Shown here piece by piece: positions 8,267-17,547 of a stretch of 62,708 bases of DNA. This DNA comes from an uncultured Oleiphilaceae bacterium. Lineage in GTDB: Bacteria > Pseudomonadota > Gammaproteobacteria > Pseudomonadales > Oleiphilaceae. The stretch's first letter is position 1, and each line of letters begins with the position of its first letter. The translations under genes were made by a program, and so were the position numbers. The notes beneath the pieces were generated by a model that saw only the letters and a list, made by a program, of their open reading frames with translations, was not told the origin of the DNA and searched no databases. The DNA is taken from contig CAJXUY010000023.1 of the NCBI GenBank assembly GCA_913060665.1, positions 1 to 62,708 on the forward strand, given 5' to 3'.

Positions 8267-8375
8267 AAGACTACGTACAATCCGCACAATTGCGTTTACC
8301 ATAGGTAGACGTACAGTGTGCGTAGTAATAGTTTCGGTCAACTGGCCCAATAACTAAAAATCTCGGCGGCTCTAA

Positions 8376-8726
<351 letters not shown>

Positions 8727-8779
8727 TTAAAGAATCCTCAATTTATTTATTAAATAAGCCTAGTGCGGAGGGCTTAATT

Positions 8780-10045
8780 ATGGAAAACAATATCTTCCAG
8801 TTGCAATATGCAATGGATACGTTCTACTTCCTCGTTTGTGGTGCCTTGGTCATGTGGATGGCAGCTGGATTTGCGATGCTTGAAGCAGGTCTGGTTCGCT
8901 CCAAAAACACCACTGAAATTTTGACTAAAAACGTCGCGTTGTTCGCGATCTCATGCATTATGTATCTCGTTTGTGGTTATTCAATCATGTACGGTGGTGA
9001 CATATTCCTTTCAGGTATTCAAGACGTCGATGTAGCAGCTACGCTAGGCGAATTTGCTGGTCGCGAAGACGGGTTTGAAGGCGGCTCTATCTACTCAGGC
9101 GCATCTGACTTTTTCTTCCAGGTAGTATTTGTTGCAACCGCAATGTCAATCGTATCGGGTGCCGTAGCTGAGCGTATGAAGCTTTGGGCTTTCTTAGCTT
9201 TTGCAGTCGCAATGACAGCGGTTATCTACCCTCTTGAAGGTTCTTGGACTTGGGGTGGTGCTTCTGTATTTGGTATGTATACCCTTGGCGATCTTGGTTT
9301 TTCTGACTTCGCAGGTTCTGGTATCGTTCACATGGCAGGCGCTTCTGCAGCACTAGCTGGCGTATTGCTATTAGGTGCTCGTAAAGGTAAGTACAGCTCA
9401 AACGGTCAAGTTAATGCGTTCCCAGGTGCTAACCTTCCACTAGCAACACTTGGTACCTTCATCTTATGGATGGGCTGGTTCGGTTTCAACGGTGGCTCTG
9501 TATTAAAACTTGGCGATATTTCAAGTGCTAACGCGGTTGCAATGGTTTTCCTTAACACTAACGCAGCTGCAGCAGGTGGCGCGATAGCCGCTCTAATTAC
9601 TGCACGTATACTATTCGGTAAAGCTGATTTAACCATGCTATTAAACGGTGCTCTTGCCGGACTAGTTGCAATCACTGCTGAGCCGTCAACACCTAGCGCA
9701 CTTCAGGCAACTCTATTTGGTGCCATCGGTGGTGTATTAGTAGTATTCAGCATCATCACACTTGATAAGCTAAAAATTGATGATCCAGTCGGTGCTATCT
9801 CGGTACACGGTGTTGTAGGTCTATTAGGTCTACTATTGGTACCGATTACTAACGGCGACGTATCATTCTCTGGTCAGCTAATCGGTGCTGCTACCATCTT
9901 CGTATGGGTATTCGGCGCATCATTAGTCGTATGGGGAATTCTGAAAGCCGTCATGGGTATCCGTGTCAGCGAAGAAGACGAGTACGAAGGTGTTGACCTT
10001 GCTGAATGTGGAATGGAAGCTTACCCAGAATTCAGTAACAAATAG
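8780..10045 (+). CDS. amtB: Ammonium transporter AmtB
   Basis: Trimeric inner-membrane ammonium channel of the Amt/Rh family with about 11 transmembrane helices. The twin pore histidines are seen in GIVHMAGASA (His184) and ISVHGVVGLLG (about residue 345). The signature DFAGSGIVHMAGASAALAG is present. Length 421 fits Amt proteins. The short N-terminus (MENNIFQLQ) has no cleavable signal of the E. coli type; the first helix begins near residue 14. GGAGGG precedes the start. A strong terminator follows the stop by 47 bp. It is the presumed partner of the upstream GlnK. Confidence 0.96.
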   Translation: MENNIFQLQYAMDTFYFLVCGALVMWMAAGFAMLEAGLVRSKNTTEILTKNVALFAISCIMYLVCGYSIMYGGDIFLSGIQDVDVAATLGEFAGREDGFEGGSIYSGASDFFFQVVFVATAMSIVSGAVAERMKLWAFLAFAVAMTAVIYPLEGSWTWGGASVFGMYTLGDLGFSDFAGSGIVHMAGASAALAGVLLLGARKGKYSSNGQVNAFPGANLPLATLGTFILWMGWFGFNGGSVLKLGDISSANAVAMVFLNTNAAAAGGAIAALITARILFGKADLTMLLNGALAGLVAITAEPSTPSALQATLFGAIGGVLVVFSIITLDKLKIDDPVGAISVHGVVGLLGLLLVPITNGDVSFSGQLIGAATIFVWVFGASLVVWGILKAVMGIRVSEEDEYEGVDLAECGMEAYPEFSNK

Positions 10046-10091
10046 TTCAACAACCAATAGATCAATAGTAATAACTGTTTGATTTATGATT

Positions 10092-10117
10092 AAGGCGCCT
10101 CTTGAGGCGCCTTTTTT
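10092..10117 (+). terminator. Rho-independent terminator of glnK-amtB
   Basis: AAGGCGCCTC-TT-GAGGCGCCTT stem followed by T6. The last T residues also pair with the preceding A residues. Confidence 0.92.
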
Positions 10118-10292
10118 GGGTTCTGATAAAGTGTTAACTCTGTCACACTATAATAACGATTCATTACCAACCACTCACACGGTTATATTCAGACATATTT
10201 TTAACACATTTATTTTCAGAAGTGTTCACCTTTACTCGCTACTATACTTCCTCATAAAACAAAACAATGACTCACGCTTTGACGGGTAGCCG

Positions 10293-10736
10293 ATGGAATC
10301 ATCAAGCGCATGTAAAAAAAGCACACAAGACCTGACCGATGCTGATTTTATCGACTCAAGTGCTGCATCACGAAATGCTAGCCCGATTGAAGCAGAATCT
10401 TCCCCTTCCACCCCCTCCAAGCGTCAACACCCTCGACGGTCAGCCAAATGGACAATTACGGTCAGAACCACTCAGGGTCAGCAGCTAAAGGGTAAAACAG
10501 TCAACGCTTCTAAAGAGGGTATGATGGTATCCCTACCCGTAAATCTTAAGTTGGGGAGCAAAGCATTTATTGAAGCCAACGTACTATACCGAGGTACTCA
10601 GTTTAGCTTACAGGGCGTAACGACTGTAAAACACAGTAGCATTAGCGGTAGTCTTTTTAATATTGGCTTCCAGTTCACTGTCGCAACAGACGTTACCACT
10701 CGCTTTTTGGCTCGATACGCGTCAAAGACTATCTAA
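10293..10736 (+). CDS. PilZ domain protein (c-di-GMP binding)
   Basis: Probable cytosolic c-di-GMP effector. The N-terminal 45 residues are Ser-rich and low in complexity, followed by a PilZ domain (about 46-147) with the RxxxR motif in RQHPRRS and the NxSxxG motif in VNASKEGMMVSL, both needed for c-di-GMP binding. No output domain is attached. Start ATG with only a weak ribosome site (GGGTAGCCG). It is a single gene after the amtB terminator and shares no operon with a cyclase. A second PilZ protein lies near 58.8 kb. Confidence 0.75.
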   Translation: MESSSACKKSTQDLTDADFIDSSAASRNASPIEAESSPSTPSKRQHPRRSAKWTITVRTTQGQQLKGKTVNASKEGMMVSLPVNLKLGSKAFIEANVLYRGTQFSLQGVTTVKHSSISGSLFNIGFQFTVATDVTTRFLARYASKTI

Positions 10737-10785
10737 TTAATCATTAGCGCAAACTACCGCGCCGTATAAGAATGCTTGGTCACGC

Positions 10786-10971
10786 CTATGAATACATACT
10801 GTCGTTCGCATGGCGAATATAAAGATTGAGCTCTAATTGAGCTTCTTCCCGGTTATCAAACGGCCCTTCTTGTGTAAGCTCCCGAGTTATAAAGAACCAC
10901 CGCTCATTGACACATAAAAAGCGGTCACTTCGAAACCATGTTTTTATTTTTTCACCTAATCTAACAGCCAT
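10786..10971 (-). CDS. Small DUF6316-like protein
   Basis: Uncharacterised 61-residue protein. The pattern RSDRFLCVNERWFFITRE followed by EGPFDNREEAQLELNLYI resembles DUF6316 proteins of marine gammaproteobacteria (aromatic strand, E-G-P-F turn, then a helix). No signal or membrane segment. I chose the ATG with GAGGTG 6 nt upstream; an upstream TTG would add four residues but overlaps that site. Function unknown. Confidence 0.6.
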   Translation of the reverse strand: MAVRLGEKIKTWFRSDRFLCVNERWFFITRELTQEGPFDNREEAQLELNLYIRHANDSMYS

Positions 10972-11227
10972 ACTACACCTCAATGGACACCTTGACGTTA
11001 ATAGACAAACCAGTGATTTATTGGTCGTTATAAGGTCAGTATAGGTCGCTTTCAGTAGCAGAATAGATTGATAGGCACTAACCCTCTCTGACTATATAGC
11101 CAATAAGGATTAGTAAAACTATGTGAAATATAGGTCGGCCGTTTTACAAATTCGACGTTTGCATTCAACAACGGCGTTGTCGTTGCGACAAAATCGTTTT
11201 TAATTAAGCCGGAAAAGTATTGCGGAA

Positions 11228-12094
11228 CTAATCTAGATTAAGATCAACCTTCATAAACTCAGGAACCGCCAATGCACCGCGGTGAATGTCTTGATTGTAA
11301 TACCGAGTCACAAATGGTTTTTGCTGAGCATCTTCTTCTCTAAAGCAGGTTAATGGTTTTTGCCTACTGGCCATCGTGGCACTCCACCAGCCAGTAGGGT
11401 AAACCGGCTGAGGAAAAGGCAGCGTATGAACATGATCAAACCCCGCCTCTTTCATGTCTTTATGTACTGATTTGATAATGGTTTTGCTGTGCAATAGTGG
11501 TGACTCGCTCTGCTGAACCAGTATGCCACCTTCTTTCAACGCAAGCATGCAATTACGATAAAAGTCTACTGCAAATAACCCTTCTGCCGGCCCGACTGGG
11601 TCTGTTGAGTCGACGATAATGATATCCACAGAGCCAGGCACCACGTCAGACATCCACTTAATCCCGTCCCCGAAAAAGAAGTTCGCGCGAGGGTCTTGAT
11701 TAGAAGAGCAAAGATCCGGAAAATAACGTTCAGCCATCTGTGTGACCAACTCATCTATTTCTACCTGCCACACTTCTTTAACCCCAGGGTGTTTGAGTAC
11801 TTCTTTTAATGTGCCACAATCTCCGCCGCCTATCACGACGACCTTTTCGGGATTTGCATGGGTAAACAACGCGGGGTGAGTCATCATTTCATGATATAGG
11901 AAGTTATCTCGCTCGGTCAGCATCACGCAGCCGTCAATGACCATCAAGTTACCAAACGTCTCCGTTGAGTAGATTTCTATATGCTGGTACTCACTCTTCT
12001 CATCATGAAGCTTTTCTTTTATCTTTAGAGAAAAAGCAGTCCCTTCATTTTGAAATTCTTCTGTAAACCACTCTGATGGTAAATTGTTCATCAT
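11228..12094 (-). CDS. speE: Spermidine synthase (polyamine aminopropyltransferase)
   Basis: Transfers an aminopropyl group from decarboxylated S-adenosylmethionine to putrescine, giving spermidine; cytosolic. The N-terminal strand domain is followed by a Rossmann methyltransferase-like domain with VVIGGGDCGTLKEVL (the nucleotide loop, here GGGDC where E. coli has GGGDG) and the catalytic VDSTDPVGPAEGLF. The 288 residues equal the E. coli enzyme's length. The start is the ATG-ATG pair with AGGAG just upstream; the in-frame TTG further up is unlikely. Divergent from speA, so the two polyamine genes share a 212-bp control region; speD is not in the window. Confidence 0.93.
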   Translation of the reverse strand: MMNNLPSEWFTEEFQNEGTAFSLKIKEKLHDEKSEYQHIEIYSTETFGNLMVIDGCVMLTERDNFLYHEMMTHPALFTHANPEKVVVIGGGDCGTLKEVLKHPGVKEVWQVEIDELVTQMAERYFPDLCSSNQDPRANFFFGDGIKWMSDVVPGSVDIIIVDSTDPVGPAEGLFAVDFYRNCMLALKEGGILVQQSESPLLHSKTIIKSVHKDMKEAGFDHVHTLPFPQPVYPTGWWSATMASRQKPLTCFREEDAQQKPFVTRYYNQDIHRGALAVPEFMKVDLNLD

Positions 12095-12306
12095 TTGGCT
12101 CTCCTGATTCCCCAAAAGTTGTTTAATTGTTAGCGCCGTTGACGTGCCAATATTCTAATCCCAAATGCTTTGGCTAGCCACCATTCTTAAGTTAAAACTA
12201 AACGCATATTGAGGCAGAACTAAACGATGATTACATTTTTGTTTCCATCTATAATTCGCCAACTATAATCATTGCATAGATTACAATTCTTTTATCAAGG
12301 ACACCC

Positions 12307-14205
12307 ATGAAAGAGAGCACCCACGGCAAGTACAGCCTTCCTTACTGGAGCGAAGGTTATGTCGATGCAGACCCTCAGGGTGATGTGGTCATTAAACCCC
12401 ATCGTCACAATGACGGCTTACAAATTAACCTTAAAAAGTTGGTTGAACGGTTAAAGCAACATCAATTGCAAACTCCGATACTCATTCGGTTTAATGAAAT
12501 CTTGCATGATCGGGTGAATAGCATTTGTGATGCATTTAATCAGGTAGCCGAACAGCACGATTACCAAGGACGCTACACTATTGTTTACCCTATCAAGGTA
12601 AACCAACAACGGCGTGTCGTAGAGGAAATTATTAGCTCTGAGCCCGCCGCTAGCCGTCATCAAGTAGGCTTAGAAGCAGGCAGTAAACCAGAGCTAATGG
12701 CAGTATTGGCGCTTTCTCAAAGGCAGGGTTCTACTATTGTCTGTAACGGATATAAGGACCGTGAATATATTCGCCTAGCGCTTATCGGCCAAAAGCTGGG
12801 GCATCATGTGTTTATTGTGGTTGAAAAAAGGTCTGAACTAACTCTAATTCTAGAAGAGGCAAAAAACCTTAACGTTAAACCTCTTATCGGATTAAGAGCA
12901 AGGCTATCTACTATTGGCAAAGGGAAGTGGCAAAACACCGGAGGCGAGAAGTCTAAGTTTGGCCTCTCCGCACGCCAAGTACTCGATGTTGTAACAACGC
13001 TTAAAGAACATGAGGCATTGGACTCACTTAAACTGCTCCACTTTCATCTTGGTTCACAAATTGCCAATATCAGGGATATACAAACCGGTCTAGGTGAATC
13101 TGCTCGCTTCTATAGTCAGTTGAGAGAATTAGGCGCTCCCATCACCACTGTTGATGTTGGTGGAGGTTTAGGGATTGACTATGAAGGTACTCGATCACGT
13201 AGCAGTTGCTCCATTAACTACAGCATTGCCGAGTATGCCTATAACGTTATCCATACATTTAAAGATGAGTGTGAAAGAACAGGCCTCCCGCACCCTAATA
13301 TTATTAGTGAATCAGGTCGGGCACTGACCGCCCACCATGCCGTATTAGTGGCAGATGTTATCGATGTCGAATCACCTGAATACCAACATTTAGACGCACC
13401 AAAAGATGATGCGCCCTCTCCTTTAAAAGACTTATGGAATGACTTTCAAACACTCAAGTTAGAGAATAGTAAACGCTCTATATTGGAAATATACCATGAT
13501 GCCTGCCACGCTATTTCGGACGTTCATAGTATGTTTGCTCATGGCATACTTAGCTTGCAGCACCGAGCACAAGCCGAGCAAGTCTATATCGCAACCTGTA
13601 CATTAGTTCGCCAGTTCCTGCGACAAGAAAATCGAGCCCACCAAGAAATTTTGGATGAACTCAATGAAAAGCTAGCCGATAAACTATTTGTTAACTTCTC
13701 GTTATTTCAATCGTTACCTGATGTATGGGGTATTAATCAGATATTTCCTATATTACCGCTGGAAGGCCTCAATCAAGCAGATGAAACACGAGTGGTCATT
13801 CAAGATATTACTTGTGACTCTGATGGGAGAATTGATCAATATGTTGATGACGACGGGATCGAAACCACCTTGCCTCTCCCCCCTTACCCCAAAGACGGGC
13901 CGTTTATGCTCGGTTTTTTCTTAACGGGTGCTTATCAAGAAATTCTCGGCGATATGCACAATCTGTTTGGCGACACTGATTCGGTAGATATTGCGATTGG
14001 GCATGATAACGAAGTCATTATTCAGCACCCAATAAAAGGGGATACTGTTGATAAGGTACTACGTTATGTCAACTTTGACCCCAGTACCTTGTTGCATGCC
14101 TATCAACAACAGCTCACCAATAGCGACCTTCCTGTAGATGAAAAATCGACATTGCTACAAGAACTGGAACATGGTTTAAGTGGCTACACCTATTTGGAGG
14201 ACTAG
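12307..14205 (+). CDS. speA: Biosynthetic arginine decarboxylase
   Basis: PLP enzyme converting arginine to agmatine, the first step of the agmatine route to putrescine. Fold-III decarboxylase with the PLP lysine in YTIVYPIKVNQQ (Lys97), the glycine loop VDVGGGLGIDYEG, SESGRALTAHHA, and the active-site FMLGFFLTGAYQEILGD near the end. Length 632 matches the SpeA family (about 630-660). AAGGA precedes the ATG. Together with speE it suggests agmatine to putrescine to spermidine synthesis, though the agmatinase or AguA/AguB step lies elsewhere. Confidence 0.96.
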   Translation: MKESTHGKYSLPYWSEGYVDADPQGDVVIKPHRHNDGLQINLKKLVERLKQHQLQTPILIRFNEILHDRVNSICDAFNQVAEQHDYQGRYTIVYPIKVNQQRRVVEEIISSEPAASRHQVGLEAGSKPELMAVLALSQRQGSTIVCNGYKDREYIRLALIGQKLGHHVFIVVEKRSELTLILEEAKNLNVKPLIGLRARLSTIGKGKWQNTGGEKSKFGLSARQVLDVVTTLKEHEALDSLKLLHFHLGSQIANIRDIQTGLGESARFYSQLRELGAPITTVDVGGGLGIDYEGTRSRSSCSINYSIAEYAYNVIHTFKDECERTGLPHPNIISESGRALTAHHAVLVADVIDVESPEYQHLDAPKDDAPSPLKDLWNDFQTLKLENSKRSILEIYHDACHAISDVHSMFAHGILSLQHRAQAEQVYIATCTLVRQFLRQENRAHQEILDELNEKLADKLFVNFSLFQSLPDVWGINQIFPILPLEGLNQADETRVVIQDITCDSDGRIDQYVDDDGIETTLPLPPYPKDGPFMLGFFLTGAYQEILGDMHNLFGDTDSVDIAIGHDNEVIIQHPIKGDTVDKVLRYVNFDPSTLLHAYQQQLTNSDLPVDEKSTLLQELEHGLSGYTYLED

Positions 14206-14260
14206 CGAAAAGAGGCTTAATGACCGACATAAACACTGAAGAAGCCCTTAACAAAGCAGA

Positions 14261-15004
14261 TTAGTGCTCTGTTGACCAAGCTTCATCGCTTTCATCCTGC
14301 TTAAAGAATTCTGGAAACAGCTGCTGCCCCATACGGTCATTGTATGCCATCAAGTTTTTGCATTTGTGCAAATAGTCCTTCATCGGGCTACGTAGATGCA
14401 CCTCCAGAATATTACATAAAAATGCGTATAACGTCGCATCGACAGTCGACGGTTTATCCCCCATCAAATAAGGCTTATCGGCTAGAAAATCAGAAATAGC
14501 TTTCAGGTCCTGATTTGCAAATTCATAAATCTCATCACGACTATGTCGTCCCATGCCATGACCATCAAGCTCATTTTTAATATTTTTCTGAGCGACTACC
14601 GGTACGATACCTCTAATGACTGCCGGCAGTGTTGAGAAGAATGCTTCTTTTGTTTTTACCCAGTTATCATCGACCCAGCGATTGTAAAGTAACGCCCAGT
14701 ACAGGTGCTCATCCAGCATTCTTTCAAAGGCTAAGGCTATGGCCCGATCAGAGGGTGAAAGGTGGTCATCAATCTGAATACTGTGCTGTTTCTTCAAATA
14801 GTCGATGATCAAAGAAGTGTCTGCAAGCTCTAGCTCATCAACACGAATAAATGGAAGCTTCCCTTTTGGCCCCTTTCGAGGGTCTGCAACCTCTCGAATA
14901 TCATACTTAATTTCGACCATTCTGAGCCATGCTTCAAGCTTTAGACAAAATGGGCTCATATTGGGGATACCCAGCAATCTGGGATACTGATATACCGTAA
15001 TCAT
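14261..15004 (-). CDS. Glutathione S-transferase family protein (metaxin/FAXC-like)
   Basis: Two-domain GST-fold protein of 247 residues. The N-terminal thioredoxin-like domain reads ITVYQYPRLLGIPNMSPFCLKLEAWLRM, with SPFC in place of the classic active-site motif and a cis-Pro in KLPFIRVDELELADTSLIIDYL. The all-helical C-terminal domain contains DKPSTVDATLYAF, typical of GST C-domains. The order of motifs is that of the FAXC/metaxin-like bacterial GSTs. Substrate unknown. Weak ribosome site. Convergent with speA, 56 bp apart. Confidence 0.8.
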   Translation of the reverse strand: MITVYQYPRLLGIPNMSPFCLKLEAWLRMVEIKYDIREVADPRKGPKGKLPFIRVDELELADTSLIIDYLKKQHSIQIDDHLSPSDRAIALAFERMLDEHLYWALLYNRWVDDNWVKTKEAFFSTLPAVIRGIVPVVAQKNIKNELDGHGMGRHSRDEIYEFANQDLKAISDFLADKPYLMGDKPSTVDATLYAFLCNILEVHLRSPMKDYLHKCKNLMAYNDRMGQQLFPEFFKQDESDEAWSTEH

Positions 15005-15086
15005 TTAAACAAACATCCGTTGTGTTTATATTATTATCAATGAAACCCTCTAAACATAGCACGATTTTGCCAATTTGAAATATGAA

Positions 15087-16001
15087 CTATGGCCGATTTA
15101 TGGTGATATCCCCATACTGTTGCCCATCTCGTCCAATAGCTAGATAAGGCAAGCCTAAAGACTCTAACCAAGCCAAACCTTGGTCACCTTTTAGCATCGC
15201 TACGGTCGTCGCGGAACCCGCAATAACGCATTGATCAGCAATAACCGTCACACTGGCAAGAGACTCAACCGGCCAACCCGTAATGGGGTTAAGTAGGTGG
15301 CTATAACGTACACCGTCAACCAGCATAAAGCGTTCGTAATCGCCACTGCTGGCCAGACCTCCTTTATGCAGTGGCACCATGGCAATGGGTTGATCAGGCT
15401 CCCGAGGCGCTCTTATGCCAACCATCCATGGTTTTCCGTCTGAGTGTGGCCCTATAATACCAATATCCCCACCCAACTCTATCAATCCATGTTTAACGCC
15501 CCGCTGCACACAAAACCCCTTCACCCTATCGCAGGCATACTCTTTCACGACCCCCCCAAAGTCGAGCTCCATACCCGCTAACGGAAACCCCAAACGGCCA
15601 TCTTTCCACGTTAACTTGTTCCAGCCAATTCGCGCGCGAATGACATCCAATTCACTCTGTAAGGGCAACTGGTCTGATTTGAAATCCCACACTTGCCTCA
15701 GCAAGCCGGAGGTAACATCAAATAGCCCTTCGCTCTCACGCCAAACCGTATCAGCGTAGTTCAATAAGCCGGCGGTTTCTTCATCAACCGCTATCTCTCC
15801 ACCCGCTAGTGCGGCACGGTTAATCTGACTAATAACACTGTCTTCACGGTAACGAGAGTACTTTGACTCTAAACGATATACCTCATCCATGGCGAATTTT
15901 GCGTGCAGAGAGGCCTCATTTTCACTATCAGCATAAAACTGAATAGAGCATGGGCCTCCCATTGCTTTAAAACGAAAATGGTATCTTGAGCGTTGTGGCA
16001 T
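15087..16001 (-). CDS. apbE: Divergent ApbE-family FAD:protein FMN transferase, no signal peptide
   Basis: Last gene of the six-gene redox operon. ApbE enzymes transfer FMN from FAD to a Thr/Ser of target proteins. Family features are visible: MGGPCSIQFYA at the start of the core, the YSRYREDSVISQINRA segment, DFGGVVKEYACDRV, the loop LIELGGDIGIIG, and the C-terminal AGSATTVAMLKG. Two oddities stand out. The core begins at residue 5-15 with no signal peptide or lipobox, and only 46 bp separate it from the upstream stop, so there is no room for one. In the C-terminal metal loop the usual A-D-A-x-x-T is A-G-S-A-T-T, so the Mg-ligand Asp appears to be Gly. It may be a cytosolic or altered-activity ApbE; the family call itself is safe. 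Confidence 0.85.
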   Translation of the reverse strand: MPQRSRYHFRFKAMGGPCSIQFYADSENEASLHAKFAMDEVYRLESKYSRYREDSVISQINRAALAGGEIAVDEETAGLLNYADTVWRESEGLFDVTSGLLRQVWDFKSDQLPLQSELDVIRARIGWNKLTWKDGRLGFPLAGMELDFGGVVKEYACDRVKGFCVQRGVKHGLIELGGDIGIIGPHSDGKPWMVGIRAPREPDQPIAMVPLHKGGLASSGDYERFMLVDGVRYSHLLNPITGWPVESLASVTVIADQCVIAGSATTVAMLKGDQGLAWLESLGLPYLAIGRDGQQYGDITINRP

Positions 16002-16047
16002 CAGCGTTCACATATCAGTCTATAAAACCAGACTCTAGGCAATTACC

Positions 16048-17253
16048 CTAGAATGAGTAATCAAAGCCTAGCGTGACCAGCGTATATTGCAACAATCCCG
16101 GGTGTTCCTTTTCTACCGAGCCTAATGCTAGGTCACCGTCTGAAACATAGCGCTCTGCACTGACAATAACTTTCCAGTTATAGCTATGAGCAACTGCAGA
16201 CAACCCAAACGTTAGCGCACCAAAAGGTGACAATCGATAATCTGACGACTTATCCCCTGGCTGGGCAGCTATATCAATAGGTGTGTAGAAGTCAGCCTGA
16301 CTCTGAGAATAGTACCTAACGGAAGGGATAACTCTCAGGTTCGGGTCAATATTTTGCTGCCATTCAAACGCCATGGTGTGAGACACTAGATCCCAGTCAT
16401 CGACATAAAGTCGATAATCAGCGTGCATGGCGGCGTCGAGATCCCCAAAGAAGTAACGGTATCGGTTATTCCACGCCACTGACGAGCGCGAATTAGGTCG
16501 CTGATCAACCAGTTTATAAGGGTCCGATAGATAACCATCACTATAAGCGTAGTTAATGCTCGTCTGGAAAACCGATCGTGCATCAATCACCTGCGCGACC
16601 CCCAGAAACGTGGTTGCAGTATATTTGCTTTCATTCGTGACGCGGTTAAAACCGGATGCTTGAGTGGGTTTTATCGTGTCATCTGAGTAACCCAGGCCAC
16701 CCATCAGAGTGGTCATTTTGTCATTGACATCAACGGTTCCTTCCAGCCCCAAATTGTAAGCTTCATAGTCATCTTCGGTTGAATAACCACCAATGACCGA
16801 TGCCGTACCACTCTCATAATAACGCGTCGTTTTAACATTTAAATCCATTCGCGTATCTTCGATACTGGCTCCACTCATCACCAGCAGTGGGTTGCCTTCG
16901 CCGTCATCAACAGTTCCATAAGGAGATGCGCCACTCATCGTCTCATAGTCAAACGTCGTATCTACCGCGTAGTTTTCGCCAACCGGCGTAAGCACTCTAA
17001 ATTGATGAACATCGATGTCATACCGTTGCTTACTGCCACTGGCCAGCTTACTTTGAGGCACATCTTCTTCTTGATAATGTGAATATCGATACCCCACTTC
17101 AGTGTTGGTGGGCGGCGCTTCTGCATGCACGCCGGTTGCAACGGCCGTCATCGCCATACCCGGTATCGCTAACGCAGCCGTTGTCAGTGCATTCAAGGCG
17201 CGGGAGTTGCCCGGTACGCCTTGCGGGCTCTTTTTAAATATCTCAGAACTCAT
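16048..17253 (-). CDS. DUF3570 outer-membrane beta-barrel protein
   Basis: Predicted outer-membrane protein of 401 residues. A long signal region (residues about 20-45, ending GVHAEA) is followed by repeated amphipathic strands with alternating aromatic residues, and the chain ends in GFDYSF, with the C-terminal Phe typical of beta-barrels recognised by the BAM machinery. Near the N-terminus of the barrel two copies of M-S-G-A-S occur (106-110 and 126-130), 20 residues apart; they resemble the SGA(T/S) core of ApbE flavinylation sites. AAAGGAA precedes the ATG. It lies directly upstream of apbE and downstream of the DUF4266 lipoprotein gene, 81 bp away. Function unknown; the family call is from memory of co-occurrence with DUF4266 and ApbE. 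Confidence 0.75.
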   Translation of the reverse strand: MSSEIFKKSPQGVPGNSRALNALTTAALAIPGMAMTAVATGVHAEAPPTNTEVGYRYSHYQEEDVPQSKLASGSKQRYDIDVHQFRVLTPVGENYAVDTTFDYETMSGASPYGTVDDGEGNPLLVMSGASIEDTRMDLNVKTTRYYESGTASVIGGYSTEDDYEAYNLGLEGTVDVNDKMTTLMGGLGYSDDTIKPTQASGFNRVTNESKYTATTFLGVAQVIDARSVFQTSINYAYSDGYLSDPYKLVDQRPNSRSSVAWNNRYRYFFGDLDAAMHADYRLYVDDWDLVSHTMAFEWQQNIDPNLRVIPSVRYYSQSQADFYTPIDIAAQPGDKSSDYRLSPFGALTFGLSAVAHSYNWKVIVSAERYVSDGDLALGSVEKEHPGLLQYTLVTLGFDYSF

Positions 17254-17334
17254 GGGTCATTCCTTTCCAATTATATTTCAGGTTTCGCGTCTACTATCGA
17301 CTAGTTAGAACTATGGGCTAGTTACAACTGCAGG

Positions 17335-17547
17335 TTAGTTGCAGCCACAACCGCCACCACCTGAACTCGCCCCACCAGAAGAACCTTCTTTACTGAAATA
17401 AATATGGTCGCGTAATGCCGACTTCATAGGGTCTGGGTCCCATGCCATTTCTATTTTGGCCAAATCACCACGCTCCCAAGGCTGAACCGTTGTACAGCCC
17501 CAAAGCGATGACAATAAAACAGGAAGCAGCAGTATTTTTTTGTTCAT
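17335..17547 (-). CDS. DUF4266 small lipoprotein with Gly-rich CGC tail
   Basis: A 70-residue predicted lipoprotein: signal peptide with lipobox LWGC (Cys18). A conserved-looking core (VQPWERGDLAKIEMAWDPDP) follows, then a flexible tail from residue 55, Ser/Gly-rich and ending GGGGCGCN (Cys67 and Cys69). The residue after Cys18 is Thr, not Asp, so outer-membrane sorting is expected. The start ATG has GGAAGGGG upstream and overlaps the thioredoxin gene stop by 4 nt (ATGA), implying translational coupling. The two tail cysteines could bind a metal or heme, form a disulfide handled by the neighbouring TlpA, or be modified; none of this is shown. Confidence 0.8.
   Translation of the reverse strand: MNKKILLLPVLLSSLWGCTTVQPWERGDLAKIEMAWDPDPMKSALRDHIYFSKEGSSGGASSGGGGCGCN

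Noticed and set aside
10786-10983. Longer TTG/GTG starts for several genes (DUF6316, speE, tlpA, cytochrome, tcdA, ubiK, alpha-E and others)
   Set aside because: In most cases the ribosome binding site lies inside the extension and points to the downstream ATG.
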